Source: Planctomycetota bacterium
GTDB lineage: Bacteria; Planctomycetota; JAJSAM01; JAJVHW01
Direction of reading: 5' to 3'
DNA length: 64,000 bases
Assembly (NCBI GenBank): GCA_021776825.1
Contig: JAJFFG010000038.1
Span: 96,991-160,990 of the forward strand
This document shows positions 33,134 through 41,613 of the stretch, in pieces. Numbering within the stretch: the first letter of the stretch is position 1; each line of letters opens with the position of its first letter. A program made the position numbers and the translations under genes. Under the pieces are notes generated by a model. That model saw only the letters and a list, made by a program, of their open reading frames with translations. It had not been told where the DNA came from and made no database searches.

Positions 33134-34558
33134 ATGCTCTTCAACACCCTCGGCTTCGGCGTGTTCCTCGCCGTGGTGCTCGTCGCGAGCGCCGCGCTGC
33201 GCCGTCGCCTCGTGGCGCGCGACGCGTTCCTCTTGGCCGCCAGCTACTTCTTCTACGGCTGCTGGGACTGGCGCTTCCTCGGGCTGATCGCGTTCTCGAC
33301 CGTCATCGACTTCGTAGCCGGTGCGTGGCTCGACAAGCGCACCGCCAGCGACGCCGACGCGTTCGCGCTTTCTGCCGGTCACCGGCGCGCGTTGCTCGCC
33401 CTCTCGATCGTCGTGAACCTCGGGGTGCTGGGCGTCTTCAAGTACCTCGGCTTCTTCGTCGAGAGCGCCGCCGGGCTCCTCGCCACCGTCGGCATCGACG
33501 CGCATCTCCCGACGCTCGATCTGGTGTTGCCCGTGGGCATCAGCTTCTACACGTTCCAGTCGATGTCCTACACGCTGGACATCCATCGCGGACGGCTGCG
33601 CGCGGAGCGATCGCTGCTGCGCTTCGCCCTCTTCGTCGCGTTCTTTCCGCAGCTCGTCGCTGGGCCGATCGTGCGCGCACGTGAGTTCCTCCCCCAGCTA
33701 CGCCGCGTCTGCCAACCGACGCGCGAACAGATCGAGTCCGGCGCGTGGCTCGTGTACTGGGGTCTGTTCAAGAAGGTGTTCGTCGCGGACAACCTCGCGC
33801 GTGTCGCGGAGATGGGCTTCGACGATCCGAACGCCAACGGCGGCATCGCACTCGCCGGCGTGTACGCATTCGCGATGCAGATCTACTGTGACTTCTCGGG
33901 CTACACGGACATCGCCCGCGGCACGGCGCGACTGATCGGGTTCGAACTGCCACTCAACTTCGACATGCCGTATCTCGCGCAGGGTCCGCGTGAGTTCTGG
34001 CGCCGCTGGCACATCTCGCTGTCGACGTGGCTGCGCGATTACCTCTACATCCCGCTCGGCGGCAGTCGGGGCGGCGCCGCCCGCACCTCCCGGGCGTTGT
34101 TCCTGACGATGCTCCTCGGTGGCCTGTGGCACGGCGCGGCGTGGACGTTCGTCGCGTGGGGTGCATTCCATGGAGCGCTGCTCATCGCCGGGCGCTGGGT
34201 CTTCGCGGCGGAGCAACCGGAGCGCCGTGGTCCCGCTGCCTGGTGGCGACGCATCGGGTTCTTCCACGTCACCTGCATCGGATGGGTCCTGTTCCGCGCC
34301 GACACACTCGTTGACGCGGGGAGGGTGTTCGGGAGGATCGCGAGAGACCTGTCGATGGCCGGTGCGCGCTTCGACTCGGTGCTCTTCTATTCCGCGCCAG
34401 TGCTGTTGGTGTGGTGGCTGCAGTCACGCGCGAACGACGAGCGCTCTGTTGCACGCATCGCCTGGCCGATTCGCGGAGTCGCGTTCGCGGCGATGTGGTT
34501 CCTGATGACCCTTCTGGGGGAGTTCGATGGAGACGCCTTCATCTACTTCCAGTTCTGA
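33134..34558 (+). CDS. MBOAT-family O-acyltransferase, AlgI-like
   Basis: 474 residues from an ATG directly before the first membrane helix; a longer open frame upstream is non-coding in character. Polytopic, with the AlgI signature blocks ASYFFYGCWDWRFLGLI, LPVGISFYTFQSMSYTLDIH, FFPQLVAGPIVRAREFLPQL, QIYCDFSGYTDIARGTARLI, FWRRWHISLSTWLRDYLYIP and GGLWHGAAWTFVAWG, including the catalytic-site histidine of LWHG. It transfers acetyl groups across the inner membrane for O-acetylation of an exported polysaccharide. The SGNH-like gene overlaps its 3' end, forming a two-gene acetylation unit. Confidence 0.93.
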   Translation: MLFNTLGFGVFLAVVLVASAALRRRLVARDAFLLAASYFFYGCWDWRFLGLIAFSTVIDFVAGAWLDKRTASDADAFALSAGHRRALLALSIVVNLGVLGVFKYLGFFVESAAGLLATVGIDAHLPTLDLVLPVGISFYTFQSMSYTLDIHRGRLRAERSLLRFALFVAFFPQLVAGPIVRAREFLPQLRRVCQPTREQIESGAWLVYWGLFKKVFVADNLARVAEMGFDDPNANGGIALAGVYAFAMQIYCDFSGYTDIARGTARLIGFELPLNFDMPYLAQGPREFWRRWHISLSTWLRDYLYIPLGGSRGGAARTSRALFLTMLLGGLWHGAAWTFVAWGAFHGALLIAGRWVFAAEQPERRGPAAWWRRIGFFHVTCIGWVLFRADTLVDAGRVFGRIARDLSMAGARFDSVLFYSAPVLLVWWLQSRANDERSVARIAWPIRGVAFAAMWFLMTLLGEFDGDAFIYFQF

Positions 34559-35504
34559 CCGCTGGCGGCCGGGCCGGGCCCTGCTGCTCGCCGCGACGTT
34601 GATCGTCGCCGGCGAGGTCGCGGCGTCGGCCGCTGTCGTCCGCGATCCGGGCCGCCACGTCGTCGACACGCTGCTCGCGCGACTCGAGGAGCCGCAGCCG
34701 CACCGCGACGTCGTGCTCTGGGGCGACAGCGTCACCGCACGTTGCCTGACGGAGGCCGGCGCGGACCAGGAGTTCCACGACCTGTCGACGACGCAGGCGA
34801 TCGGCATCCCCGGTGTGCTGTACAGCTACCGCCGACTCGTCGCAACGACCGGCGCACCGAAGCACCTCGTGCTCGTGACGATCCCCGAGACGTGGCAGAA
34901 CGACCTCACCAACGAGCTGGCGCCGAACTACTTCGAGACGTGCTTCGTCAGGCCCGACGAGGTCCGTCACTTCGCGCGCATCTCCGGACGCTGGGCGCAG
35001 CCGACTCGCATGCTCGGTCGTGCGTTCCTGCTCCCACCGACTAGGTGGCGACGACGCGGCCTACGCGTCCAGCTCAATCGCCTGCGCGGCGTGGACGTCA
35101 GCGCGCGGCCCCCACTGCGACCGATCACGGGTGACGACCCGGAGACCATCGCGGCAGTGCAGGAGCGCGCACAAGTGGAGACGTTCGTCGTCAGTGATCT
35201 CGCCAGGACGTTCCTTGACGAGATCGCGCTGGAGACGGCGACCTCGAACACGCGTGTGCATCTGCTCACTGCCGCATTGCCACGGTCCGTTGCCGACACT
35301 TGGGAGCGCAACGGATACCTCGCCGCGTATCGCGCATTCCTCGACGATCTCGCCGCGCGGCATCCGCATGTCGACGTCGCCGACCCCAGACAGTTCGCGC
35401 AGTTCGCCGACACACAGATGTACGACGACGTGCATGTACGCCCGCAATTCATGGCGGGCTACGGCCGCGATCTCGCGGACTTCGTGCACTCGCTCACGCG
35501 CTGA
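34527..35504 (+). CDS. SGNH-hydrolase-like protein partnered with the MBOAT transferase
   Basis: 325 residues. The ATG overlaps the MBOAT gene by 32 bases and has GGGGGAG upstream. N-terminal anchor (ALLLAATLIVAGEVAASAAV). SGNH/GDSL-type marks: block I VVLWGDSVTARCL (Ser), then LVTIPETWQND, and a C-terminal DDVHVRPQF with the Asp-x-x-His pair. This layout matches AlgJ/AlgX-like or DltD-like partners that take acyl groups from MBOAT proteins and place them on periplasmic glycans. Coupling by overlap supports that role; the glycan is unknown. Confidence 0.8.
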   Translation: METPSSTSSSDRWRPGRALLLAATLIVAGEVAASAAVVRDPGRHVVDTLLARLEEPQPHRDVVLWGDSVTARCLTEAGADQEFHDLSTTQAIGIPGVLYSYRRLVATTGAPKHLVLVTIPETWQNDLTNELAPNYFETCFVRPDEVRHFARISGRWAQPTRMLGRAFLLPPTRWRRRGLRVQLNRLRGVDVSARPPLRPITGDDPETIAAVQERAQVETFVVSDLARTFLDEIALETATSNTRVHLLTAALPRSVADTWERNGYLAAYRAFLDDLAARHPHVDVADPRQFAQFADTQMYDDVHVRPQFMAGYGRDLADFVHSLTR

Positions 35505-35718
35505 TCGCGCGTCGCTCCCGCGCGCGATTCCTCCCCTCATCAACGGCTCTGCCGACGGATGGTTCGGGTCGTTTTTCGGCGCTTCCGAGCGACTCGGGAA
35601 CCGCCGATTCCACGATGAACCGAATCCCGAACTCCCCGTTGAGTTGGAGTCGCAAGGGCCACAGCGCTGACACGACGAGGGGTCGCGCGGCGCGGAGTGG
35701 CCGGGAGACGGAGCAGAC

Positions 35719-37275
35719 ATGGACCTCAACGGCAACCTCACGCGGCGACAGATCCTGTTCGACGACAGTCAGGACTTTGGCGACATCCTCTACACCCAGT
35801 TGCGCAACGCGCCATGGGTCATGTGCTCGGTCGGCGTGCACGCCGTCGCCGTCGGCTTCCTGCTCCTCCTCCCGGCCCAGGATGCGGAGGTCACCACGGC
35901 GAAGCGCATCCAGATGTCGCGGATGGTCGAGCAGCCCCAGCTCGACGAGCCGGAGGAGCCGGAGATCGTCGAGGACGAGTTCAAGCCGGAGACCGAGAAG
36001 GAGGACGTCGACCCGGTCCTCGTGGACGCGAAGGACCCGACGAACGAGACGCCCGACCACATCGACGACCACGAGGCGCTCGGCGACCCGACGTTCGACG
36101 GAAAGGCCCCGTTCGAGGGCGCGGGTGAGAACGGCGTGATCGGCATCGGCGGGAACGCTGGCGGCTCGTTCGGAGGCGGCAAGGGTGGGCGCAAGCACCT
36201 CCGCGCCTCGTCGGGCGGATCGCGCACCGAGTCCTCGGTCGAGCTCGCACTCGAGTGGCTGAAGAACCACCAGAGCCCCGGCGGTCACTGGGACTGCGAC
36301 GGCTTCTCCGATCAGTGCAAGCTGAACGACTGCGGTGGTCCCGGAGAGGCGGTCTACGACCCCGGCGTGTCCGGACTCGCGTTGCTCTGCTTCCTCGGCG
36401 CGGGCGAGACGCACATCGCCGGTCAGTACAAGTCCACGGTCAAGAACGGGCTGCGCTACCTGAAGAACATCCAGGACTCCGAGGGCTGCTTCGGTCCCCG
36501 GACGGCACAGCACTTTCAGTACAACCACATGACGGCAGCGCTCGCGATGACGGAGGCCTACGGGCTCACCGGCTCACGGATCTTCAAGGACTCGGCACAG
36601 CGCGGTGTCAACTTCGTGCAGCAGTCGCAGAACCCCTACCTCGCTTGGCGCTATGGCGTGCGCGACGGTGACAACGATACGTCGGTCACGGGCTGGGCGG
36701 CGATGGTGCTGAAGTCGGCCAAGCTCGCGGAGCTCGAGGTCGACGGCGGCGCGATGCGCGGCGCGCTCGGCTGGGTCGAGAAGATGACGGAGCCCGAGTT
36801 CGGTCGCGTCGGCTACCAGCGTCGCGGCGGACCACCGGCGCGCACGACCGACATGATGGAACGCTTCCCGGCCGACCAGTCGGAGGCGCTCACGGGCGTC
36901 GGCGTCCTGGTGCGCATCTTCGCGGGGCAGGACCCCAAGAAGAACGAGATGATCAACAAGGGTGCCGACCTGATCGTCAAGAAGGCGCCGCGTTGGGACC
37001 TCGATGCGGGCACGGTCGACTACTACCACTGGTACTACTCGACGCTCGCGATGTTCCAGGTCGGCGGAGAGCGCTGGAAGACGTGGAACAAGGCCATGAA
37101 GACAGCCATCGTCGACCACCAGCGCACGGAAGTCGGACGCGATGAGCGCGGCTCCTGGGACCCGGTCGACCCCTGGGCCGCCGAGGGCGGTCGCATCTAC
37201 GCGACGACCATGAACTGCCTGTGCCTCGAGGTGTACTACCGCTACGGACGCGTCTTCGGGACGCACACGAAGTAG
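35719..37275 (+). CDS. Anchored alpha/alpha-toroid (prenyltransferase-like) protein
   Basis: 518 residues, ATG with GGAG upstream. The N-terminus is TonB-like in layout: a cytoplasmic basic stretch, one membrane helix (WVMCSVGVHAVAVGFLLLLP), a long acidic Pro/Glu linker (about 75-125) and a Gly-rich hinge (IGIGGNAGGSFGGGKGG). From about residue 170 a squalene-cyclase-like toroid follows (SVELALEWLKNHQSPGGHW, GVSGLALLCFLGAGETH, GLRYLKNIQDSEGCFGPR, KMTEPEFGRVGYQRRGGPP, RGSWDPVDPW). No DxDD motif. It is a close paralogue of the toroid half of the gene at 13056-15482, sharing cysteine positions (DQCKLNDCGGPG; EGCFGPR). Role unknown; likely periplasmic. Confidence 0.8.
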   Translation: MDLNGNLTRRQILFDDSQDFGDILYTQLRNAPWVMCSVGVHAVAVGFLLLLPAQDAEVTTAKRIQMSRMVEQPQLDEPEEPEIVEDEFKPETEKEDVDPVLVDAKDPTNETPDHIDDHEALGDPTFDGKAPFEGAGENGVIGIGGNAGGSFGGGKGGRKHLRASSGGSRTESSVELALEWLKNHQSPGGHWDCDGFSDQCKLNDCGGPGEAVYDPGVSGLALLCFLGAGETHIAGQYKSTVKNGLRYLKNIQDSEGCFGPRTAQHFQYNHMTAALAMTEAYGLTGSRIFKDSAQRGVNFVQQSQNPYLAWRYGVRDGDNDTSVTGWAAMVLKSAKLAELEVDGGAMRGALGWVEKMTEPEFGRVGYQRRGGPPARTTDMMERFPADQSEALTGVGVLVRIFAGQDPKKNEMINKGADLIVKKAPRWDLDAGTVDYYHWYYSTLAMFQVGGERWKTWNKAMKTAIVDHQRTEVGRDERGSWDPVDPWAAEGGRIYATTMNCLCLEVYYRYGRVFGTHTK

Positions 37276-37318
37276 ACCCTCCGACGGACGGCGACCAGGA
37301 CGCCGCCGAGGCGAGCGG

Positions 37319-37699
37319 TTACAGATAGCCCAGGCTGCGCAGCATCTCGATCTCGTCGGCGTAGTGCTCCTGAAGCTCGGCGAGGTCCTCGACGTCGTAC
37401 TGGTCACAGAGCTCGCGACGGAGGCGTTCCGCCACATCGGGGTGCTCGCGCGCCAGATCGCGGACGTCTGCGCGCGGCACATCCACGCGATACAGGGACA
37501 GCGAGCCAGACGTCACGTGGTACGTCAGTTCGAAGTTGCCCTCGCGGGTCGAGACGACCGGCGGTACGCCGTCGTCGGCGCGGACGGTGTCCTGCCGGAG
37601 CGACGCAAACGCCACGGCAAACAGGCCGGCGGCGGCGAGGAGGGGGATCCACGGCCTCGTGAAACGAGGCCGACGCTCGGGTTCTTCCGGAACGGGCAT
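37319..37699 (-). CDS. Small anchored protein resembling a sulfatase C-terminal tail
   Basis: 126 residues: cytoplasmic start, one membrane helix (WIPLLAAAGLFAVAFASLR), then about 80 residues. NFELTYHVTSGSLSLYRVDV, then ADVRDLAREHPDVAERLRRE and finally EMLRSLGYL follow the order and spacing of the C-terminal subdomain of arylsulfatases (WKLI..ELYDL..DPGE..NLA..P..V..L, LR.LGY). The catalytic sulfatase domain is absent, so this is a stand-alone tail on an anchor, or a remnant. It lies convergent with the toroid gene and divergent from the histidine kinase. Confidence 0.55.
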   Translation of the reverse strand: MPVPEEPERRPRFTRPWIPLLAAAGLFAVAFASLRQDTVRADDGVPPVVSTREGNFELTYHVTSGSLSLYRVDVPRADVRDLAREHPDVAERLRRELCDQYDVEDLAELQEHYADEIEMLRSLGYL

Positions 37700-37904
37700 G
37701 GGTGCTCTTCAGGGGTGTTCGCGACGGCTGCGACGCCGCGTTCTCCTCCCTCAACGCGCCCGGAGAGGGGTCGGTTTCGCAGATCCTGGGTGGGAGTCGG
37801 GCTCACCCGCCGGCTCTTCTCCTGCCGATACGTCGGAGGCGGACCAAGTTTCGCCCAGGCTGCCGCTGTGGTGGCGTGGGCGGGCCCCGCCGTTCCCTCG
37901 AACC

Positions 37905-39398
37905 GTGCCCGAGCCAACCCCCGAACCTGCCACCCCCATCGACGCCGCTGTCCCGGCGTCCGATCCCATGTACCGGGCTCGTCGTCTCGTACCGCAGGTG
38001 GCGCTCGCCGTCACTGCGCCGTTCCTGCTCGCCTTTGTCGCGGTCACCAGGGTCCCCGATTGGGACAGCGCGCACACCCACCTCCACACGCTCTGCGAGG
38101 TGCTCGCGGCCAGCTTCGCTCTCGTCGCCGGTGGGATGGCCGCGATCCGCTTCCTCGCCCGTCGACGTCCGAGCCTCCTGCTCCTCGCCGTCGGCCTCGT
38201 CGGAACCGCTCTGCTGGACGCCTACCACGCGTTCGTAACGAGCGAGTGGGCCGCGGCTCTGATTCCGATCGCGGCCGACGGCCTCGTCCCGTGGACCTGG
38301 ACCGCGTCGCGCCTCTACCTGGCAATCACCATGGCCGCCGCCGTCTGGTGCGCCCAGCCGCGCATCGCGCGCCGCGGCATCGATGGAGCGCAGGTGCGAC
38401 GCGTCGTCGGCGGCGCTGCGCTCTTCCTGATCGGCACGGTGACGTTCTTCGCACTCGTGCCGCTCCCGAGGGCGATGTTCCCGGGCCTCGTCATGGGACG
38501 CCCTCAGGAGTTGCTCGCCGGCGTCGTGTTCGCGTTCGCGTTCGCCATCGCGCGCGGCAGCGGGCTTCGCCATCTGCGCCACGATCCGTTCTCCCGCATG
38601 TTCCTGTACTCCCTCGTGGCCGGGCTCACCGCACAGGTCGGGCTGATGGCCCACTCGGACGCCCTGTTCGACGACACGTTCCACGCCGCGCACCTCGTCA
38701 AGATCCTCAGCTACGCGCTGGTGATCGCGGGGCTGGCCATGGACTCGTACGTGCAACTGCGGCGAAGCACCATCCAACGTCGTGCACTCGAGTCCTCGAA
38801 CGCAGCGCTGTCCGAGGCGATCGAGCAGCACCGGTCGACGTCGGACGAGCTCGGAACGGCCTACGCACAGCTCGAGGGCGCGTTCGACCGCGTCGAGCGA
38901 TCGACGAAGCGGATTCTGGCGCACGAGCGCATGGCGGTGATCGGCCGCATGGCGCGCGGTATCGCCCACGACTTCAACAACGCTCTCACGCCGATCATGG
39001 CGTGCTCCGACTTGCTCCTGCGATCGGCGGACGGACCGAAGGATGCCAAGCGCCGACGTCGGTACATCGAGACGATCTCGGAGGCGTCGAAGCAGGCCGC
39101 GGCAGCCGTCTCGCGACTGCGCGAGTTCTATCGCTCGGATGCGTCCGACGAGACGCTCGCCGAGATCGACCTGGAGCACGTGGGTCCGCAAGGCAGTCGA
39201 ACTCGCCAGGCCACGCTGGCGCGACGAGGCGCTGCTGGACGGCAGCTGCATCGACGTCGAGACCGACCTCGCATCGGGGGCGACCGTCTCGGGCCGAGCC
39301 GCCGAACTCTGCGAGGTGATCCTGAACCTGCTGCTCAACTCAGCGGACGCGATCGAAGGCGACGGTCGCATCTGCATCCAGACGGAGATCGAGAGTGA
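37905..39398 (+). CDS. Hybrid histidine kinase, N-terminal part (frameshifted)
   Basis: Real coding runs from about 37905 (GTG; ATG at 37968 is an alternative) to about 39183; beyond that this frame is arginine-rich nonsense. The N-terminal roughly 275 residues form eight hydrophobic segments resembling the MASE3 sensor (HTHLHTLCEVLAASFALVAG, GTALLDAYHAFV, HLVKILSYALVIAGL). Then come a coiled coil and a HisKA domain with the phosphoacceptor His in MARGIAHDFNNALTPIMACS, near residue 355. At LEHVGPQ the frame is lost at a GGG run (39182-39184); removing one G restores LEHVVRKAVELARPRW and joins the downstream segment. A membrane stress or light-type sensor kinase by analogy; the signal is unknown. 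Confidence 0.8.
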   Translation: MPEPTPEPATPIDAAVPASDPMYRARRLVPQVALAVTAPFLLAFVAVTRVPDWDSAHTHLHTLCEVLAASFALVAGGMAAIRFLARRRPSLLLLAVGLVGTALLDAYHAFVTSEWAAALIPIAADGLVPWTWTASRLYLAITMAAAVWCAQPRIARRGIDGAQVRRVVGGAALFLIGTVTFFALVPLPRAMFPGLVMGRPQELLAGVVFAFAFAIARGSGLRHLRHDPFSRMFLYSLVAGLTAQVGLMAHSDALFDDTFHAAHLVKILSYALVIAGLAMDSYVQLRRSTIQRRALESSNAALSEAIEQHRSTSDELGTAYAQLEGAFDRVERSTKRILAHERMAVIGRMARGIAHDFNNALTPIMACSDLLLRSADGPKDAKRRRRYIETISEASKQAAAAVSRLREFYRSDASDETLAEIDLEHVGPQGSRTRQATLARRGAAGRQLHRRRDRPRIGGDRLGPSRRTLRGDPEPAAQLSGRDRRRRSHLHPDGDRE

Positions 39399-40056
39399 CC
39401 GAGTCCTGCTCACCGTCTCCGACTCCGGATCCGGAATGTCCGAAGACGTTCGGGAGCGCTGCCTGGAGCCGTTCTTCACGACCCACGGCGAGCGGGGCTC
39501 GGGACTCGGCCTGCCCATGGTCAGCGGAATCATCCAGCAGCACGGTGGCGAGCTGAAGATCCGCTCCGCCGAAGGACTCGGTACGGCCATCGAGATCCGG
39601 CTGCCCTGCCGCGTGGTGCGCGACGACCGCCCGCCGACGCTCTCCACCGTCGACATTGCGACGGCCGCGACCGCCCTGAACGTGCTGGTTGTCGACGACG
39701 AGCGTCTCGTGAGGGACTCGCTCCGTGACCTCGTGCGCGACGCCGGGCACCGCTGCGAGGCCGCGGAGAGCGGAGCGGACGCATTGCGGGATCTCGACGA
39801 GCAGACGTTCGACGTGCTCGTCACGGATCGCGGCATGCCGGGGATGACGGGCGACCAGCTCGCGGCCGCAGCACGAGCCGCTCACCCCGCACTCCGGATC
39901 GTCATGCTGACCGGCTACGGAGTGCTGATGGACGCTGACGACGAGTGCCCCCCCGGCGTCGACGCCGTGCTGGCGAAGCCCGTGGACGGCACGCAGATCG
40001 CTGCTGCGCTCGCCCGTGTGGTGTCGCGCGCCGCCCTCGTGAACGATCCGAGTTAG
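39184..40056 (+). CDS. Hybrid histidine kinase, ATPase and receiver part (frameshifted continuation)
   Basis: It continues the kinase in another frame. HATPase_c motifs: N-box CEVILNLLLNSADAIEG, G1 VSDSGSGMSED, F-box EPFFTTHGERGSG and G2 GSGLGLPMVSGI. After a short linker (PTLSTVDIATAATA) a receiver domain follows with the acidic pair LVVDDERLVRD, phosphoacceptor Asp in DVLVTDRGMPGMTGDQL, the Thr of IVMLTGYG and the Lys of AVLAKPVDG. The HisKA, ATPase and receiver together make a hybrid kinase that would need a separate phosphotransfer partner. No independent start codon with a ribosome site is visible here. The stop overlaps the convergent DJ-1-like gene by four bases. Confidence 0.8.
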   Translation, partial: VRKAVELARPRWRDEALLDGSCIDVETDLASGATVSGRAAELCEVILNLLLNSADAIEGDGRICIQTEIESDRVLLTVSDSGSGMSEDVRERCLEPFFTTHGERGSGLGLPMVSGIIQQHGGELKIRSAEGLGTAIEIRLPCRVVRDDRPPTLSTVDIATAATALNVLVVDDERLVRDSLRDLVRDAGHRCEAAESGADALRDLDEQTFDVLVTDRGMPGMTGDQLAAAARAAHPALRIVMLTGYGVLMDADDECPPGVDAVLAKPVDGTQIAAALARVVSRAALVNDPS

Positions 40057-40589
40057 TCTTCAGCTTCCAGCGCGAGCACGAGCGCGCGGGCGAACTCGGC
40101 CGTCGCCGTGGGGCGCGCCGTCACGATGCCGTCGTCGACGACGACGGCGGAGTCGACGAAGGTGGCCCCTTCGACGAACGGACCGAGCGTCTCGATCTGC
40201 TCGGGCGACGCGTGCGGCGGCCGAATCGGGTGCGTGGCCCGACGGCCGTTCAACAGCCCGGCCGCGCCGAGGAGGACGGCGCCGTTGCAGATGCCGCCCA
40301 CGACCGCACCCGGTCGTGCCGCGATCCCGGTGAGTACCCGAAGAGTCTCCCCATCGTGCAGCGGCGCGAAGAGGTCACCACCGGGGACGATCGCGCAGCG
40401 ATACGCCGCAGGATCGACGACCTCGAGGGCGAGGGCGCCCGTGAGCTGCACGCCGTCGCCGCTCTTCACGACGCGCCCGCCCGCCGTCGCCACGTCGAGC
40501 GGATACTCGGCACGAAGTGCCGCTAGCGCATCCTGGATCTCCAGCATGAGGCAACCAGGGAACAGGACGACGAGCACGCGGTCGGACAC
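40053..40589 (-). CDS. DJ-1/PfpI-family protein
   Basis: 178 residues from a GTG start, typical length for the single-domain family. Class I glutamine-amidotransferase-like fold: VLVVLFPGCLMLEIQDAL, with Glu at the family position; AIVPGGDLFAPLHDGET; nucleophile elbow GAVVGGICNGAVLLGAAGLL, with Cys; LNGRRATHP; and VVVDDGIVTARPTAT near the end. Members act as glyoxalases, deglycases or chaperones; the exact role cannot be read here. It is convergent with the histidine kinase and divergent from the selenoprotein gene, 85 bases away. Confidence 0.88.
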   Translation of the reverse strand: MSDRVLVVLFPGCLMLEIQDALAALRAEYPLDVATAGGRVVKSGDGVQLTGALALEVVDPAAYRCAIVPGGDLFAPLHDGETLRVLTGIAARPGAVVGGICNGAVLLGAAGLLNGRRATHPIRPPHASPEQIETLGPFVEGATFVDSAVVVDDGIVTARPTATAEFARALVLALEAED

Positions 40590-40674
40590 GGTCGACCCAC
40601 TCTAGCTCACTCGCCTCCGACGGCGAGTGAGGTAGGCTCTACTCCGGCGCGGACAACGCGTCGAGGAGGTCGGT

Positions 40675-41580
40675 ATGAGAGGCATGCTCGTGGCGCTCGC
40701 TCTGGCGGGAATGGGGTTCGGGGTCGCGCTCGCGGGCGAGGGAGCCGACGGCGCTCACCCGCACTTCAAGGATCAGGGCGTCCTGCACTGGGACACGTCG
40801 CTGGCCGACGCCCTGAAGACCGCGGCCAAGGAGAACAAGCTCGTACTCATCGAGTACGGGCGTGAGGCCTGAAGCAACTGCCGTGCGTTCGTGGAACGCA
40901 CCCTGACTGCCGACGCCGTCCGTGACCGCGCCGCGGAGCTCTTCGTCGGGCTGAAATCCGAGTGCGACGCGCCCAACCAGGAGGCCGAGGTCGCCAAGCT
41001 GCTGCGCGAGAAGCTGCCCGGCGCCGGGACACTGCCGTTCATCGGCGTGCTGACTGCCGACGGGAAGTGGGTGCACGGCTTCTCCGGGCATCGTTCGCCC
41101 GACCAGTTCCTGGCCGACCTCGACAAGATCGACGCCAGCCCCCTGCTCGACGCCTCGCCCGCCACGGTGAAGAAGCTCGAGAAGATCGCGGCTGCCGCCG
41201 AGAAGGCCCTGGCCAAGCAGCAGTGGTCGAAGGTGTTCAAGGCTGAGTCTGCTGCTGCCAAGCTGATCGGTCGTCACGCCTCGCGGAACACCGTCTCCGC
41301 GGCAGCGGCGAAGGCGCGGGGCGTCGCGGAGTCCGGTCTTTCGAAGGCCTACGACGCGCTCGCCGGCGGTGAGACTCGGGACGAGGCGCGGAAGACCCTG
41401 TACCAGCTCTCGAAGGCCTTCCGGGGCCAGCCCGAGGGCGACGAAGCCGCCGCGGGCATCAAAGCGTCCGATCGCCTCGGACGACTCGCTGAGATCGCCG
41501 AGGAGCACCGTGCTGCCGCCCGCGCCAAGGCCGCGACCGAGTTCGCGGGCACGCGCTGGGCGAAACTGTTCACAGAGTAG
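40675..41580 (+). CDS. Probable exported selenoprotein: UxxC thioredoxin-fold domain plus helical domain
   Basis: 301 residues with TGA at 40870-40872 read as selenocysteine 66. GAGGAGG lies just before the ATG. A signal peptide (residues 1-21, MLVALALAGMGFGVALAGEG) is followed by a thioredoxin fold: TSLADALKTAAKENKLVLIE, active site GREA-U-S-N-C-RAF (U66xxC69), SECDAPNQEAEVAKLLREKL, cis-Pro strand TLPFIGVLTADGKWVHGFSG, then DQFLADLDKI. From about residue 165 a charged all-helical extension runs to the end. The TGA is followed in the same frame by 229 sensible codons and a normal TAG. A perfect stem-loop at 40883-40901 sits at the usual bacterial SECIS distance. A plain stop would leave a 65-residue protein ending at the active site. 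Likely a periplasmic thiol or peroxide redox protein; selA/B/C/D are not in this window. Confidence 0.85.
40883..40901 (+). promoter_or_regulatory. Putative bacterial SECIS stem-loop
   Basis: GTGCGTTC-GTG-GAACGCAC is a perfect eight-base stem with a GTG loop (or seven bases with loop CGTGG). Ten bases separate it from the TGA at 40870-40872, and the apical loop is about 18 bases downstream of it. Bacterial SECIS elements lie inside the coding region just after the UGA, with the loop roughly 16-37 bases away and a G, often GU, in the loop; all of this is met. SelB would bind here to deliver Sec-tRNA. Confidence 0.8.
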
Positions 41581-41613
41581 AGACGTCACCGATCCGTCCT
41601 GAGGACCCTCTCG

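Noticed and set aside
37803..39836. A 677-residue open frame antisense to the histidine kinase
   Set aside because: Low-complexity Arg/Ser/Glu composition and complete overlap with recognisable kinase domains.
40870..40872. Plain nonsense mutation making the thioredoxin-fold gene a pseudogene
   Set aside because: The TGA sits at the active-site cysteine position, is followed by a matching hairpin and by a long intact frame in good codon use; decay would not place it so precisely.
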